Source of the DNA: Streptomyces klenkii
GTDB taxonomy: Bacteria; Actinomycetota; Actinomycetes; Streptomycetales; Streptomycetaceae
Direction: 5' to 3'
Assembly: GCF_003626645.1 (NCBI RefSeq)
Contig: NZ_RBAM01000013.1
Span: 1 to 64,000, forward strand
Length of the DNA stretch: 64,000 nucleotides
The notes under the pieces are model-generated. The model was not told the origin of the DNA and did no database searches. It worked only from the letters and a program-made list of their open reading frames with translations. Both the position numbers and the translations under genes were made by a program. Each line of letters starts with the position of its first letter. The first letter of the stretch is position 1. Shown piece after piece: positions 50,175-59,274 of this stretch.

Positions 50175-51701
50175 TCAGGCCACGTACGTCCTCGGGGCCT
50201 CCACCGCCGCCGTCGCGCCGCTGGCCACCAGGCGGGCCGCCTCCGCCAGGCGGGAGGCCGCCTCCTCGGCGACCGCGCCCGTGACCGTGAACGGGAGGCG
50301 GACGTAGCCCTCGAAGGCGCCGTCCACGCCGAAGCGCGGGCCCGACGGCACGCGCACCCCGAGCCGTTCGCCCGCCTCGGCGATGCGGGAGCCGGACAGG
50401 CCGCCGGTGCGGACCCACAGCGTGAGGCCGCCGCGGGGCACGGTGAACTCCCAGTCGGGCAGGTGGCGGCGGACCGCCGCCACGAGCGAGTCGCGGCTCT
50501 CGCGCGTCGTCGTGCGCCGTATCCCGACGGCGGAGTCCCAGCCGTCGGTGGTCATCAGCCAGGTGACCGCGAGCTGTTCGAGGACGGGCGTGCCGAGGTC
50601 GGCGTACGCGCGGGCGGCGACCAGGCTGCGGATCACGTCGGGCGCGGCCCGCACCCAGCCGATCCGCAGCCCGGCCCAGAAGGACTTGCTGGCGGAGCCG
50701 ACGGTGATGACCGCGCTGCCGGCGGGGTCGAAGGCGCAGACGGGGCGCGGCAGTTCCAGGCCGGGCTCCAGGCAGAGGTCGGCCATGGTCTCGTCGGCGA
50801 CGAGGAGCGTGCCCGCGGCGCGCGCCGCCTCGACGAGCTGCCGGCGCTGCTCCTCGGTGGCGAGGGCGCCGGTCGGGTTGTGGAAGTCGCCGATGACGTA
50901 GGCCATGCGGGGCGCGGCGTCGCGCAGCACCTGGCGCCAGGCCGGCAGGTCCCAGCCGGCGAGGCCGTCGCCCATGGCGACGGGCACCAGCCGGGCGCCG
51001 GCCTCGCGCATGAGCTGGAGGACGTTGGCGTACGAAGGCGAGTCGACGGCGACCCGCTCGCCGCGCCCGGCGAAGAGCCGGCAGATCGCGGCGACGGCGC
51101 CCATGGCCCCCGTGGTGATCATGATCTGCTCGGGCATGGTGGGCACGCCGCGGGCGGTGTAGCGGTCGGCGACGGCCTGGCGCAGGGCGGGCAGGCCGGC
51201 GGGGTAGTCGCCGTGGGTGGCGGCGTAGGGCGGCAGCTCCTCCAGCGCGCCCTGGACGGCGCGGCCGAGCCAGGGCTCGGGGGCGGGCAGGGCGGCGCAG
51301 CCGAGGTCGATGACGGAGCCGGCGGCCTCGGGGGGCAGCGGGTCCAGGGCGCGGGTGGGCAGCGGGTTACCCGCGGGGACGGCGGTCCAGCTGCCGGCGC
51401 CGCGCCGGGATTCGAGGAAGCCTTCGCTGCGCAGCGCCTCGTACGCGGCGGCGACGGTGGTGCGGCTGACGGAGAGGGCCGCGGCGAGCTCCCGCTCGGC
51501 GGGCAGCCGGGCGGCGACGGGCACGCGCCCTTCGAGCACGAGCAGCCGGATGCCGTCGGCGAGCGAGCGGTAGGCGGGGGCGCGGCGGCCGCCGAGCGGT
51601 GTGACCGTGCCGCGGCCGCCCTGCGGCGTCTCGCGGTCCTGCTGGGAGCCGAGGAGGCGCGCCAGTTTCTGCGCACCCACCGACGAGGTCCAATGACTCA
51701 T
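50175..51701 (-). CDS. MocR-family regulator, YczR-like
   Basis: 508 residues. A polar N-terminal tail (1-45), GntR winged helix (about 46-115; LPAERELAAALSVSRTTVAAAYEAL), then a fold-type I aminotransferase-like domain with DFHNPTGAL and PLP lysine K339 (GSASKSFWAGLRIGW). The divergent neighbour is a YczE-type membrane protein, the arrangement known for YczR regulators in actinobacteria and firmicutes. The ATG at 51701 lies 10 bp after AAAGGTGG. Three similar boxes in the 152-bp divergent region are probable operators. Confidence 0.88.
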   Translation of the reverse strand: MSHWTSSVGAQKLARLLGSQQDRETPQGGRGTVTPLGGRRAPAYRSLADGIRLLVLEGRVPVAARLPAERELAAALSVSRTTVAAAYEALRSEGFLESRRGAGSWTAVPAGNPLPTRALDPLPPEAAGSVIDLGCAALPAPEPWLGRAVQGALEELPPYAATHGDYPAGLPALRQAVADRYTARGVPTMPEQIMITTGAMGAVAAICRLFAGRGERVAVDSPSYANVLQLMREAGARLVPVAMGDGLAGWDLPAWRQVLRDAAPRMAYVIGDFHNPTGALATEEQRRQLVEAARAAGTLLVADETMADLCLEPGLELPRPVCAFDPAGSAVITVGSASKSFWAGLRIGWVRAAPDVIRSLVAARAYADLGTPVLEQLAVTWLMTTDGWDSAVGIRRTTTRESRDSLVAAVRRHLPDWEFTVPRGGLTLWVRTGGLSGSRIAEAGERLGVRVPSGPRFGVDGAFEGYVRLPFTVTGAVAEEAASRLAEAARLVASGATAAVEAPRTYVA

Positions 51702-51709
51702 CTGAATCG

Positions 51710-51781
51710 GTCCACCTTTCGGCGATTGGCCATGGATCTTGCGTCCACCTGTCCTCCAGAGTGTCACGTGGCAGGCCACTT
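51710..51781. promoter_or_regulatory. Three spaced operator-like boxes between yczR- and yczE-type genes
   Basis: On the minus strand the boxes read AGGTGGAC (51710-51717), AGGTGGAC (51743-51750) and AAGTGGCC (51774-51781). Their CCAC cores are 33 and 31 bp apart, about three helical turns, which puts them on one face of the DNA. They resemble the AAGTGGWCTA-type motif I recall for actinobacterial MocR/PdxR regulators. Confidence 0.5.
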
Positions 51782-51853
51782 GCACCACTGCGGGTGGCCG
51801 CGACTTATGCCGTCCACACGGCCTTCGGGCCGTACCGAGCACCAGGAGGATCC

Positions 51854-52519
51854 GTGTCCGCATCAGGGGGACCGTCAGGAGAGCCATCCCTCACCCGCCG
51901 GCTGATACAGCTCTACGTCGGCCTCGCGCTGTACGGGGTGAGCGGGGCGCTCCAGCTGCGGGCGGGGCTGGGGCTCGCGCCGTGGGACGTGCTGAACCAG
52001 GGCGTCGCGCGCCACACGGGCATCTCGATCGGCGCGGCGTCGATCGCGATCGGCGCGCTGGTCCTGCTGCTCTGGATCCCGCTGCGGCAGCGGCCGGGCC
52101 TGGGGACGGTCTCGAACGTGCTGGTCATCGGCCTGGCGATGGACGCGACGCTGAGCGTGGTGCCCGACCCGCGGTCCCTGTGGCTGCGGATCCCCCTGCT
52201 GGGCTTCTCGGTGGTGCTGTGCGCGGTGGCGACGGGGCTGTACATCTCGGCGCGGTTCGGCCCGGGCCCGCGGGACGGCCTGATGACGGGGCTGCACCGG
52301 CGCACGGGCCGCTCGGTGCGGCTGGTGCGGACGTGCATCGAGGTGGCCGTGCTGGCGACGGGCTTCGTGCTGGGCGGTTCGGTGGGTGCGGGCACCGTCT
52401 TCTACGCCCTGGCGATCGGCCCGCTGTCGCAGTTCTTCCTGCGGCGGTTCGCTCTTCCGGAACAGGCCGCTCCGGCCCCCGTGGCTCCGGCCGGGGAGAA
52501 AGTTCCGGACCTGGTTTAG
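51854..52519 (+). CDS. YczE-family membrane protein
   Basis: 221 residues with five hydrophobic helices. Family-typical segments are LYVGLALYGVSGALQLRAGLG, APWDVLNQGVARHTGISIG and RFGPGPRDGLMTGLHRRTG. Integral membrane protein of unknown transport or sensing function, normally controlled by a divergent MocR regulator as here. The GTG at 51854 follows AGGAGGATCC. Confidence 0.88.
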   Translation: MSASGGPSGEPSLTRRLIQLYVGLALYGVSGALQLRAGLGLAPWDVLNQGVARHTGISIGAASIAIGALVLLLWIPLRQRPGLGTVSNVLVIGLAMDATLSVVPDPRSLWLRIPLLGFSVVLCAVATGLYISARFGPGPRDGLMTGLHRRTGRSVRLVRTCIEVAVLATGFVLGGSVGAGTVFYALAIGPLSQFFLRRFALPEQAAPAPVAPAGEKVPDLV

Positions 52520-52686
52520 GCCGGGACGAAGCGGGCCGGTAGTGTACGCCTTCGACCCACCGAACGAACCGTTACTGCACGCTAAAGCGACAGAAACGCA
52601 GGGTGACATCCGTTGCCAGATGTGACAAAACGGGCGTTGGTGGGTACAACAAGGGGCGGCACGACGGGCGACGCATGTCCCTCAAC

Positions 52687-52713
52687 GGGAATCTTCACCG
52701 CCGACCGGACGTT
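52687..52713 (+). promoter_or_regulatory. SigR-type promoter of rbpA
   Basis: GGGAAT (52687-52692), exactly 18 bp, then GTT (52711-52713) match the thiol-stress SigR consensus GGAAT-N18-GTT. rbpA is a documented SigR target in S. coelicolor. A second, housekeeping promoter may lie upstream in 52520-52680, but none is clear. Confidence 0.85.
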
Positions 52714-52775
52714 GACCGGATGACGACGACAGCGACACCTGTCCTGTGGGCGACTAAGCCCGGGAGGCACGATTC

Positions 52776-53150
52776 ATGAGTGAGCGAGCTCTCCGCGGCA
52801 CGCGACTTGTGGTTACCAGCTACGAGACCGACCGCGGCATCGATCTGGCCCCGCGCCAGGCGGTGGAGTACGCATGCCCGAACGGCCATCGATTTGAGAT
52901 GCCGTTCTCGGTAGAGGCGGAGATTCCGCCGGAGTGGGAGTGCAAGGCGTGCGGCGCCGTGGCACTCCTGGTGGACGGCGATGGTCCTGAGGAGAAGAAG
53001 GGCAAGCCTGCGCGTACGCACTGGGACATGCTCATGGAGCGACGTACCCGTGAGGAGCTGGAGGAGGTGCTGGCCGAGCGGCTGGCGGTCCTTCGTTCCG
53101 GCGCCATGAACATTGCCGTTCATCCGCGGGACACCCGCAAGTCCGCCTGA
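52776..53150 (+). CDS. rbpA: RNA polymerase-binding protein RbpA
   Basis: 124 residues, full length. It binds the group 1/2 sigma factor and core polymerase and stabilises the open complex; it is also linked to rifampicin tolerance. The zinc-ribbon-like core runs from CPNGHRF to WECKACG, a basic linker and the sigma-interaction domain (about 75-112, ARTHWDMLMERRTREELEEV) follow. Start ATG after GGGAGGCACG. Monocistronic, with a SigR promoter and a strong terminator. Confidence 0.97.
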   Translation: MSERALRGTRLVVTSYETDRGIDLAPRQAVEYACPNGHRFEMPFSVEAEIPPEWECKACGAVALLVDGDGPEEKKGKPARTHWDMLMERRTREELEEVLAERLAVLRSGAMNIAVHPRDTRKSA

Positions 53151-53177
53151 GCGGGCACCACGCAGTACCAGCAGTAC

Positions 53178-53221
53178 AAAAGGGCCCGGGCCACTGCCGA
53201 AGCAGTGGCCCGGGCCCTTTT
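53178..53221. terminator. Strong bidirectional terminator after rbpA
   Basis: A 20-bp perfect stem (AAAAGGGCCCGGGCCACTGC with its complement ending CCCTTTT) and CGAA tetraloop, A-run before and T-run after, between rbpA and the convergent fxsA. Confidence 0.95.
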
Positions 53222-53243
53222 GCGTCTCCCTGAGCCGTCTCCC

Positions 53244-53849
53244 TCAGCGCGGCAGCCGGGGGCCGCCCGGGCGCGGGGCCGGCGGCTCGTCGTCGCGGAT
53301 GACCTCGCCCTGGACGACCTTGCCGCCGGGCCCGCCCGGCCCGCCCGTGCCGCCCGCGGCCCCCATGCCGCCGAGATCGGCGGTGCGGGCCTGCCGGAAG
53401 GCGTCCCCGAGCGTGCCGGGGGCCGCCGGGCGGTTCAGCCACCGCTCCCCCGCCTTGCGCAGCAGGGCGCGGGTGGGCGGGAAGAGGCAGAGCAGGCCGG
53501 CCGCGTCGGAGAGCAGCCCGGGCAGGATGATCAGCAGGCCGCCGAGCATCGTGAGGGCGTTGCCGCCGGTCTCCTGGCCGCCCGGCTCGGCGGTCGCGCC
53601 GCCGGGCTGGAGGGAGACCGTGAGCCGCTTCCAGGCCCGCCGCCCCGCCCGCTTGATCACGTAGGAGCCGAGGACGACGCCGCCGGCCAGCAGGGCGAAG
53701 ACGGTCAGGCCGCCGGCGGCGCCGGCCACCAGCGTGAGCAGCCAGATCTCCAGGACGGCCCAGAGGGCGACTCCCAGGGGGATGAGCCTGCGGGCGCGCC
53801 GCCGCTGCGGCGGGCGGCCGTTCATCGTCTGCTGTGCTCCGAACGTCAT
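53244..53849 (-). CDS. fxsA: FxsA-family membrane protein
   Basis: 201 residues. Two to three hydrophobic helices in residues 20-125 (LGVALWAVLEIWLLTLVAG, LTVFALLAGGVVLGSYVIKRAG, MLGGLLIILPGLLSDAAGLLCL) match FxsA, whose E. coli relative eases phage T7 exclusion by F plasmid. The last 50 residues are a Gly/Pro-rich tail. ATG at 53849; M9 is an alternative. Convergent with rbpA. Confidence 0.88.
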   Translation of the reverse strand: MTFGAQQTMNGRPPQRRRARRLIPLGVALWAVLEIWLLTLVAGAAGGLTVFALLAGGVVLGSYVIKRAGRRAWKRLTVSLQPGGATAEPGGQETGGNALTMLGGLLIILPGLLSDAAGLLCLFPPTRALLRKAGERWLNRPAAPGTLGDAFRQARTADLGGMGAAGGTGGPGGPGGKVVQGEVIRDDEPPAPRPGGPRLPR

Positions 53850-53958
53850 GCCTCAAGTGTGCCTGGCCTGCGGCGGAAGCCGGGCGCGGCACTTATGGGC
53901 CGCTTACGGCGCGGCCGGCCCGGACGGGGCGCCGCACGTCACGGCGCCGCCCGCCGGG

Positions 53959-54717
53959 CTACTTGCGGCCGAGCGCCTTGCCGACCCGGGAGCCGACGCC
54001 CCAGGAGGTGACCCGCCACAGCGCCTCGGCGACGATGTCGCGGCTCATCTTGCTGTCGCCGAGCTCGCGCTCGACGAAGGTGATGGGGACCTCCACGACG
54101 TGGAAGCCGGCCTTGACGGCGCGCCAGGCCAGGTCGACCTGGAAGCAGTAGCCCTGGGAGGCCACGTCCTCCATGCCGAGACCCTCCAGGGTCTCCCGGC
54201 GGAAGGCCCGGAAGCCGCCGGTGACGTCGCGGATCGGCACGTCGAGGAGCAGCCGGGAGTACGTGGAGCCGCCGCGGGAGAGGATCTCGCGCGACTTCGG
54301 CCAGTTCACGACCCTGCCGCCGGGCACCCAGCGGGAGCCGAGCACGAGGTCGGCGCCCTTGAGGGCGGTGAGCAGGCGGGGCAGCTCCTCGGGTTGGTGG
54401 GAGCCGTCGGCGTCCATCTCGACGAGCACGCCGTAGCCGTGGTCGAGGCCCCAGCGGAAGCCCGCGAGGTAGGCGGCGCCGAGGCCCTCCTTGCCCTTGC
54501 GGTGCAGGACCTTGACGTGGTCGTCGTCGCCCGCGAGCTCGTCGGCGAGCTTGCCGGTGCCGTCGGGGCTGTTGTCGTCGGCGACGAGGACGTGCGCCTC
54601 CGGCACGGCCGACCGCACCCGTCCGACGATGCTCTTGATGTTCTCCGCCTCGTTGTAGGTCGGGATGATCACCAAGGTCGTGCCGAGCGGACCGAATCTC
54701 CGCTGCCCGTCGTTCAC
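53959..54717 (-). CDS. ppm1: Polyprenol-phosphate mannosyltransferase (Ppm1/DPM1-like)
   Basis: A 252-residue GT2 enzyme that makes polyprenyl-phosphate mannose from GDP-mannose for protein O-mannosylation. Motifs: VIIPTYNEAENI, ADDNSPDGTG and the DxD VEMDADGSHQPEE, plus GSRWVPGG and DVTGGFRAF. Soluble, no C-terminal membrane domain. The GTG start overlaps the lnt stop (GTGA). In mycobacteria the two functions are fused in one protein; here they are coupled neighbours. Confidence 0.93.
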   Translation of the reverse strand: MNDGQRRFGPLGTTLVIIPTYNEAENIKSIVGRVRSAVPEAHVLVADDNSPDGTGKLADELAGDDDHVKVLHRKGKEGLGAAYLAGFRWGLDHGYGVLVEMDADGSHQPEELPRLLTALKGADLVLGSRWVPGGRVVNWPKSREILSRGGSTYSRLLLDVPIRDVTGGFRAFRRETLEGLGMEDVASQGYCFQVDLAWRAVKAGFHVVEVPITFVERELGDSKMSRDIVAEALWRVTSWGVGSRVGKALGRK

Positions 54718-56372
54718 TGCTGGCCCCTCTTGTTCCGCTCGTCCGTACGTACCCGACGGCCGATCAGGAGTGCGGCCGCACAGGACAGAAGGCCCACCAT
54801 AGCGAGCACCCATTCGGGCGCCGCACCCACGCGGTCGGCCACGGTCGTCCCGTCCCGCAGGGGGAGGGTCGCGCTGATCACATCGCGGGTGAATTCCTCG
54901 CTCCGCTGCTGCACCGTGCCGTCCGGCGCGACCACGGCGCTGATGCCGCTGGTGGCGACGGTGACCACGGCGCGGCCGTGCTCGACGGCCCGCAGCCGGG
55001 ACATGGCCAGCTGCTGCTCGGGCTGGCCGGTGCGGCCGTAGGTGGCGTTGTTGGTCTGGACGACGAGGGCGCGGGCGCCGGCCTTGACGGTGTCGCGGAC
55101 GATCTCGTCGTAGGCGACCTCGAAGCAGATGACGTCGCCGAGCCGGGCCGGGCCGACCTGCATCACTCCGGTGTGGTCGCCGGGGTAGAAGTCGCGCTGG
55201 ACGCGCTGGAGGCGGGTGATGACCTTGCTCAGGGTGCTGCGGAAGGGCACGTACTCGCCGAACGGCACGGGGTGCTGCTTGGCGTAGGAGGCGCCGGGGC
55301 CGGTCTTCGGGTCCCAGACGATGCCCTTGTTGTCGATGTAGCCGCTCTGCCCCGGGTGGTCCACGAGGGCGCCGACGAGGACGGGCACGCCGACCGCCTT
55401 GACCGCTTCCTGGATGCGGTCGTAGGCCTGCGGGTACTGGAAGGGGTCGAGGTCGGAGGAGTTCTCCGGCCAGATGACGAGGTCCGGCTTCGGCACGCGG
55501 CCGGCCTTGACGTCCCGGGCCAGTTGCAGGGTGGCTTCGGCGTGGTTGTCGAGGATCATCATCGGGCGGCCGAGGAAGTCCATGCCGGCGTGCTGGACGT
55601 TGCCCTGGACGAGCGCCACCTTGACCTCGTCGTCGGCCTTCGTCGGCACGGGCACCGCGTAGCCGGCGAGCAGGACGGCGGCGGCCAGCGCCAGCGCCTC
55701 GACGCCCGGCAGGGCCGCCCGGAGCCTGCCCGCGCCCGCGGCCGCGCGCAGCTTCAGGGCGGCGGTGACGGCGTACGCGAGGAGGCCGCCGGTGAGGGCG
55801 ACGGCGAAGGTCACCAGCGGGGCGCCGCCGAGGGCGGCGAGCGGGGTGAACGGCGAGCCGGTGTTGGCGAAGGCGAGCCGGCCCCAGGGGAAGCCGCCCA
55901 GCGGCAGCCGGTCGCGGGCCAGCTCCTGCGCGACCCACAGGCAGGCGCCCCACAGCGGCCACGCGCGCAGCCGGGAGACGAGCGCGAGGGCCGCGCCGAG
56001 GACGGCGACGAACAGCGCTTCGGCGATCGACAGGCCGGTCACGGCGTCGTAGCCGACGACGCGCAGCCAGCGCAGCAGCAGGAAGAAGAAGGGGAGCGCG
56101 AAGGCGAAGCCGGTCCAGGCGGCCTGCCGGACGGTGCGCCCGCGGGTCAGCAGGGCCAGCGCGGCGACGGCCACGACCGACAGCGGCCACACGTCGTAGG
56201 GCGGGAAGGCCAGGGCGAACGCGATGCCGGCGAGCGCGGCGATCCCGGTGCGGGCCGCCTCGCGGCGCGCGAGCCGGGCCAGGCGCACGGCCCGGCGGGG
56301 GCGCGGCTGCGGGGCGGGCACGGTCGCCTCCGGGGCGGGGGCCTCTGCGGTGATTTCGGGACCCGGGGGCAC
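54714..56372 (-). CDS. lnt: Apolipoprotein N-acyltransferase
   Basis: 552 residues. About seven transmembrane helices in the first 230 residues and a terminal one near 525-542, with a nitrilase-like domain between (about 250-500). Catalytic Glu, Lys and Cys are in VIWPENSSD, SYAKQHPVPFGE and DVICFEVAYDE. It N-acylates lipoproteins in the membrane and is coupled to ppm1 downstream. GTG start; no strong ribosome site. Confidence 0.93.
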   Translation of the reverse strand: MPPGPEITAEAPAPEATVPAPQPRPRRAVRLARLARREAARTGIAALAGIAFALAFPPYDVWPLSVVAVAALALLTRGRTVRQAAWTGFAFALPFFFLLLRWLRVVGYDAVTGLSIAEALFVAVLGAALALVSRLRAWPLWGACLWVAQELARDRLPLGGFPWGRLAFANTGSPFTPLAALGGAPLVTFAVALTGGLLAYAVTAALKLRAAAGAGRLRAALPGVEALALAAAVLLAGYAVPVPTKADDEVKVALVQGNVQHAGMDFLGRPMMILDNHAEATLQLARDVKAGRVPKPDLVIWPENSSDLDPFQYPQAYDRIQEAVKAVGVPVLVGALVDHPGQSGYIDNKGIVWDPKTGPGASYAKQHPVPFGEYVPFRSTLSKVITRLQRVQRDFYPGDHTGVMQVGPARLGDVICFEVAYDEIVRDTVKAGARALVVQTNNATYGRTGQPEQQLAMSRLRAVEHGRAVVTVATSGISAVVAPDGTVQQRSEEFTRDVISATLPLRDGTTVADRVGAAPEWVLAMVGLLSCAAALLIGRRVRTDERNKRGQQ

Positions 56373-56911
56373 GGGCGAGCCTTCCTGCTCTGTCTTGCGG
56401 TGGTGAGCCGACGGTACCTCGCTCGGGGCACCGTGCCCGCCCTGGGTACGCGCGCGGGGCAGGGGAAGGCCGGGGAAAGGCCGGGAAAGGGCCGGGAAAA
56501 CGCGGGGGTGGGGCGAATGGGGGCCCGGCGTCCTTCGGGCCGACCCGGGACCCGCTGGCTGCGGGTCGACCTAGAGCCGTTGTCTACTGAACGTCCGGGC
56601 CCCACCCGGGTCGCACCTGCCGGCCCGGCAGCACCTCACTCGCCCCCGTGCGCTGGAACCTGGCTGCCAGTGGCGGTGGCCGCTCCCCGGCGCACCGCCC
56701 CATGGCCCAGCGGCGTTCGACGACTGTGTGGAAGTGCACCGGCCGGACGTCCTGTGGTGGACTCCGCAGAACCTACCGGCCGCCGCCCGGACCCTGTCAA
56801 CACCTCTGTGACCTGGGGATATGCACTAAATCAGCAGGTCAGTACGGCGAGTGATCACGGGCGGCGACAGGCCGACGTCTCATCGTTCGGCGGTACGCGA
56901 CGGGCGCGGAG
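56373..56911. other. 539-bp region between lnt and the amidohydrolase gene
   Basis: On the minus strand TTGACA (56795-56800) and TAGGTT (56770-56775), 19 bp apart, are a possible promoter, which would give lnt a leader of about 390 nt. The leader region contains a GACCCGC-AGCCA-GCGGGTC hairpin (near 56550-56570) and three tandem GGCCGGG(A)AA units near 56465-56500. No riboswitch class or gene was recognised. Confidence 0.35.
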
Positions 56912-58555
56912 TCACTCGTTCGGACGCTCGTAGACGGTGTGCCCGCCGACGACCGTGCGCAGGCAGGTGGGGAGCGCGGTGCCGGGGGTCAGATCGGGCA
57001 GGCCCGGGGTGCCCGAGCGCGGGTCCGTGGACCAGCTCGCCACGCGCTCGTCCGGCACCTGTACGACGAGGTCGCCGGCCTGCCAGACCGCGTAGTCGGC
57101 GGGCGCGCCCGGCACGAGGACGCCCGCGTCGTCGCGGCCCACGGCCCGCCAGCCGCCGCGCGTGTGCGCGGTGAACGCGGCCCGGACCGAGATCCGGTGC
57201 TCGGGGGTGCGGTGGAAGGCGGCGGCGCGGACGGTGCCCCACGGGTCGAGCGGGGTGACCGGGCTGTCGGAGCCGAGGGCGAGCGGCACGCCGGCGCGCA
57301 GCAGAGCCGCGTACGGGTTGAGGGTGCGGGCCCGCTCGATGCCGAGGCGCTGGGCGTACATGGCCGTGTCGCCGCCCCAGGCGGCGTCGAAGGCGGGCTG
57401 CACGGACGCGGTGAGGGCGAACTCGGCGAAGGCGGCGATGTGCTCGGGCGTGAGCATCTCGGCGTGCTCGACGCGGTGGCGGGCGGCGCGCACGCGCGCC
57501 AGGCCCAGCTTGCCGGCCGCGGCGCGGACGCCCTCCACGACGGCGGTCAGCGCGGCGTCGCCGATGGCGTGGAAGCCGGCCTGGAGGCCCGCCTCGGTGC
57601 ACGCGGCGACGTGGGCGGCGACGGCGGCCGCGTCGAGGTGGGCGGTGCCGGTGCGGCCGGGCAGGTCGGCGTACGGCTCGTGGAGGCACGCGGTGTGCGA
57701 GCCGAGGGAGCCGTCCACGAAGAGGTCGCCGGCGGCGCCCGCCGCGCCGAGCTCACGGATGCGGTCCGCGTCGTTCGCGGTTGCGACGGCCTCCGCCCAG
57801 TAGCCGACGACGCGCGGGCCCGGGCGGCCGGCGGCGAGGCGCAGCAGCCCGGTGAAGTCGTCGGCGCCGGAGATCTGCGGCCCGGCGCACTCGTGCACGG
57901 AGCCGATGCCGAGCGAGACGGCGCGGTCGAGCGCGGCGGTCTGGGCCGCGGCGCGCTGGGCGGCGGTGACGCCGGCGTGCGCGGCGGCGCGCACGGCGTG
58001 GTGGGCGTCGCCCGTCAGCGGCCCCTCGGGGTCGTATCCGTCCAGGCCGGCGAGGCCCGGCACGAGGCCGAGCAGGGCCGTGGTGACGACGGCCGAGTGG
58101 ACGTCGGACCGGGTGAGGTACAGCGGCCGGCCGCCGGTGGCCTCGTCCAGCTCGCGGCGGGACGGGGGGCGCTGCTCGGGCCACGCGCTGGCGTCCCAGC
58201 CGTGGCCGAGGAGGACGCCTTCGGCCGGGCGGGCGCCGGCGTGCGCCCGGATCCGGTCGAGTGCCTCGGCCAGGGAGCGGGAGCCGGTGAGGTCGAGGCC
58301 GGTGAGCGCGAGGCCGGTGGCGGTGGTGTGGACGTGTGCGTCCGTGAAGGCGGGGGTGACGAGGGCGCCCTGAAGGTCGACCACGTCGTCGACGCCTTCG
58401 GCGAAGGAGTCGGCGGCTCCTTCGGAGCCGACCCAGGCGACGGCGCCGCGCTCGACGACCATGGCCGTGGCGAACGGGTCGGCGGGGCTGTGCACGGTGC
58501 CGTTGCGCAGCAGAACGGTGCGCGGCTTGTCCTGGGATGCGAGGGGCTCGGTCAT
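56912..58555 (-). CDS. Amidohydrolase (YtcJ-like, amidohydrolase 3 family)
   Basis: 547 residues. Metal-dependent hydrolase barrel with DAHVH (near residue 73), GFHAIGDAAL (near 327), RHRVEHAEML (near 360) and ALGSDSPVTPLDPW (near 435), and small beta domains at both ends (TPAFTDAHVH entry; GAPADYAVW and GGHTVYE at the C-terminus). Cytoplasmic; substrate unknown, YtcJ members act on amides or urea-like compounds. ATG at 58555. The Lrp-type regulator ends 66 bp upstream on the same strand and may be cotranscribed. Confidence 0.88.
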   Translation of the reverse strand: MTEPLASQDKPRTVLLRNGTVHSPADPFATAMVVERGAVAWVGSEGAADSFAEGVDDVVDLQGALVTPAFTDAHVHTTATGLALTGLDLTGSRSLAEALDRIRAHAGARPAEGVLLGHGWDASAWPEQRPPSRRELDEATGGRPLYLTRSDVHSAVVTTALLGLVPGLAGLDGYDPEGPLTGDAHHAVRAAAHAGVTAAQRAAAQTAALDRAVSLGIGSVHECAGPQISGADDFTGLLRLAAGRPGPRVVGYWAEAVATANDADRIRELGAAGAAGDLFVDGSLGSHTACLHEPYADLPGRTGTAHLDAAAVAAHVAACTEAGLQAGFHAIGDAALTAVVEGVRAAAGKLGLARVRAARHRVEHAEMLTPEHIAAFAEFALTASVQPAFDAAWGGDTAMYAQRLGIERARTLNPYAALLRAGVPLALGSDSPVTPLDPWGTVRAAAFHRTPEHRISVRAAFTAHTRGGWRAVGRDDAGVLVPGAPADYAVWQAGDLVVQVPDERVASWSTDPRSGTPGLPDLTPGTALPTCLRTVVGGHTVYERPNE

Positions 58556-58621
58556 GGGGATCAGTCTCTCCCACCCGGGGTTCCGCCCCGGACCCCGGTC
58601 CTCACCGGCCGGACGAGGGCG

Positions 58622-59065
58622 TCAGCCGACCCTCGGCGGCCTCGCCTCGTACGGCGTGGACAGGACGATCGTCGTCCGCGTCGAGACGCCCGCCAGGGAG
58701 CGGATCCGCGCCAGCAGGTGCTCCAGCTCCAGCGGCGTGGCGACCCGCACCTTGAGGATGTAGTTCTCGTCGCCGGCGACGCTGTGGCAGGCCTCGATCT
58801 CGGGGATCTCGGCGAGCCGGTCGGCGATGTCGTCGGGGGCGCTGGGGTCGAACGGCTTCACCGAGATGAACGCGGTGAGGGGCAGCCCGACCGCCTCGGG
58901 GTCCACGACGGCCGCGTATCCGCGGATGACGCCCCGCTGTTCGAGCCGGCGCACGCGCTGGTGCACCGCCGAGGTGGACAGGCCCGTGGCCTTCCCCAGG
59001 TCGGTGTAGCTCATCCGCCCGTCCTTGACGAGCAGTTCCACGATTTCTCTGTCCAGCTCCTCCAC
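58622..59065 (-). CDS. Lrp/AsnC-family regulator
   Basis: 147 residues. Winged helix (about 3-60; MSYTDLGKATGLSTSAVHQRVRRL) and RAM ligand domain (about 70-140; FISVKPF, ACHSVAGDENYILKVRV). The GTG at 59065 starts at the family's normal N-terminus (VEELDREIVELL); a longer frame to 59137 is not supported. TAGGTT ends exactly 7 bases before this GTG, so the mRNA is probably leaderless. Likely an amino-acid-responsive regulator, possibly of the amidohydrolase downstream. Confidence 0.9.
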   Translation of the reverse strand: MEELDREIVELLVKDGRMSYTDLGKATGLSTSAVHQRVRRLEQRGVIRGYAAVVDPEAVGLPLTAFISVKPFDPSAPDDIADRLAEIPEIEACHSVAGDENYILKVRVATPLELEHLLARIRSLAGVSTRTTIVLSTPYEARPPRVG

Positions 59066-59274
59066 GCGGATCAACCTACTGGGTCCGGGCCGGAGCGGCA
59101 CAGTCGACCGGCTCCGCGGGGGCGCATGACGACGCACAAAGACATGTGACGAACAACACAGATATGCACCCGTGTCCTCCGTGATGCGGAGATTACCCGG
59201 CTCGTGACGCGGGAAGTGCTTGCTGTGGCCGAGGCCGAGGCGCCTGGCCGGCCAATCCGAGGGGGAGAAAGACT

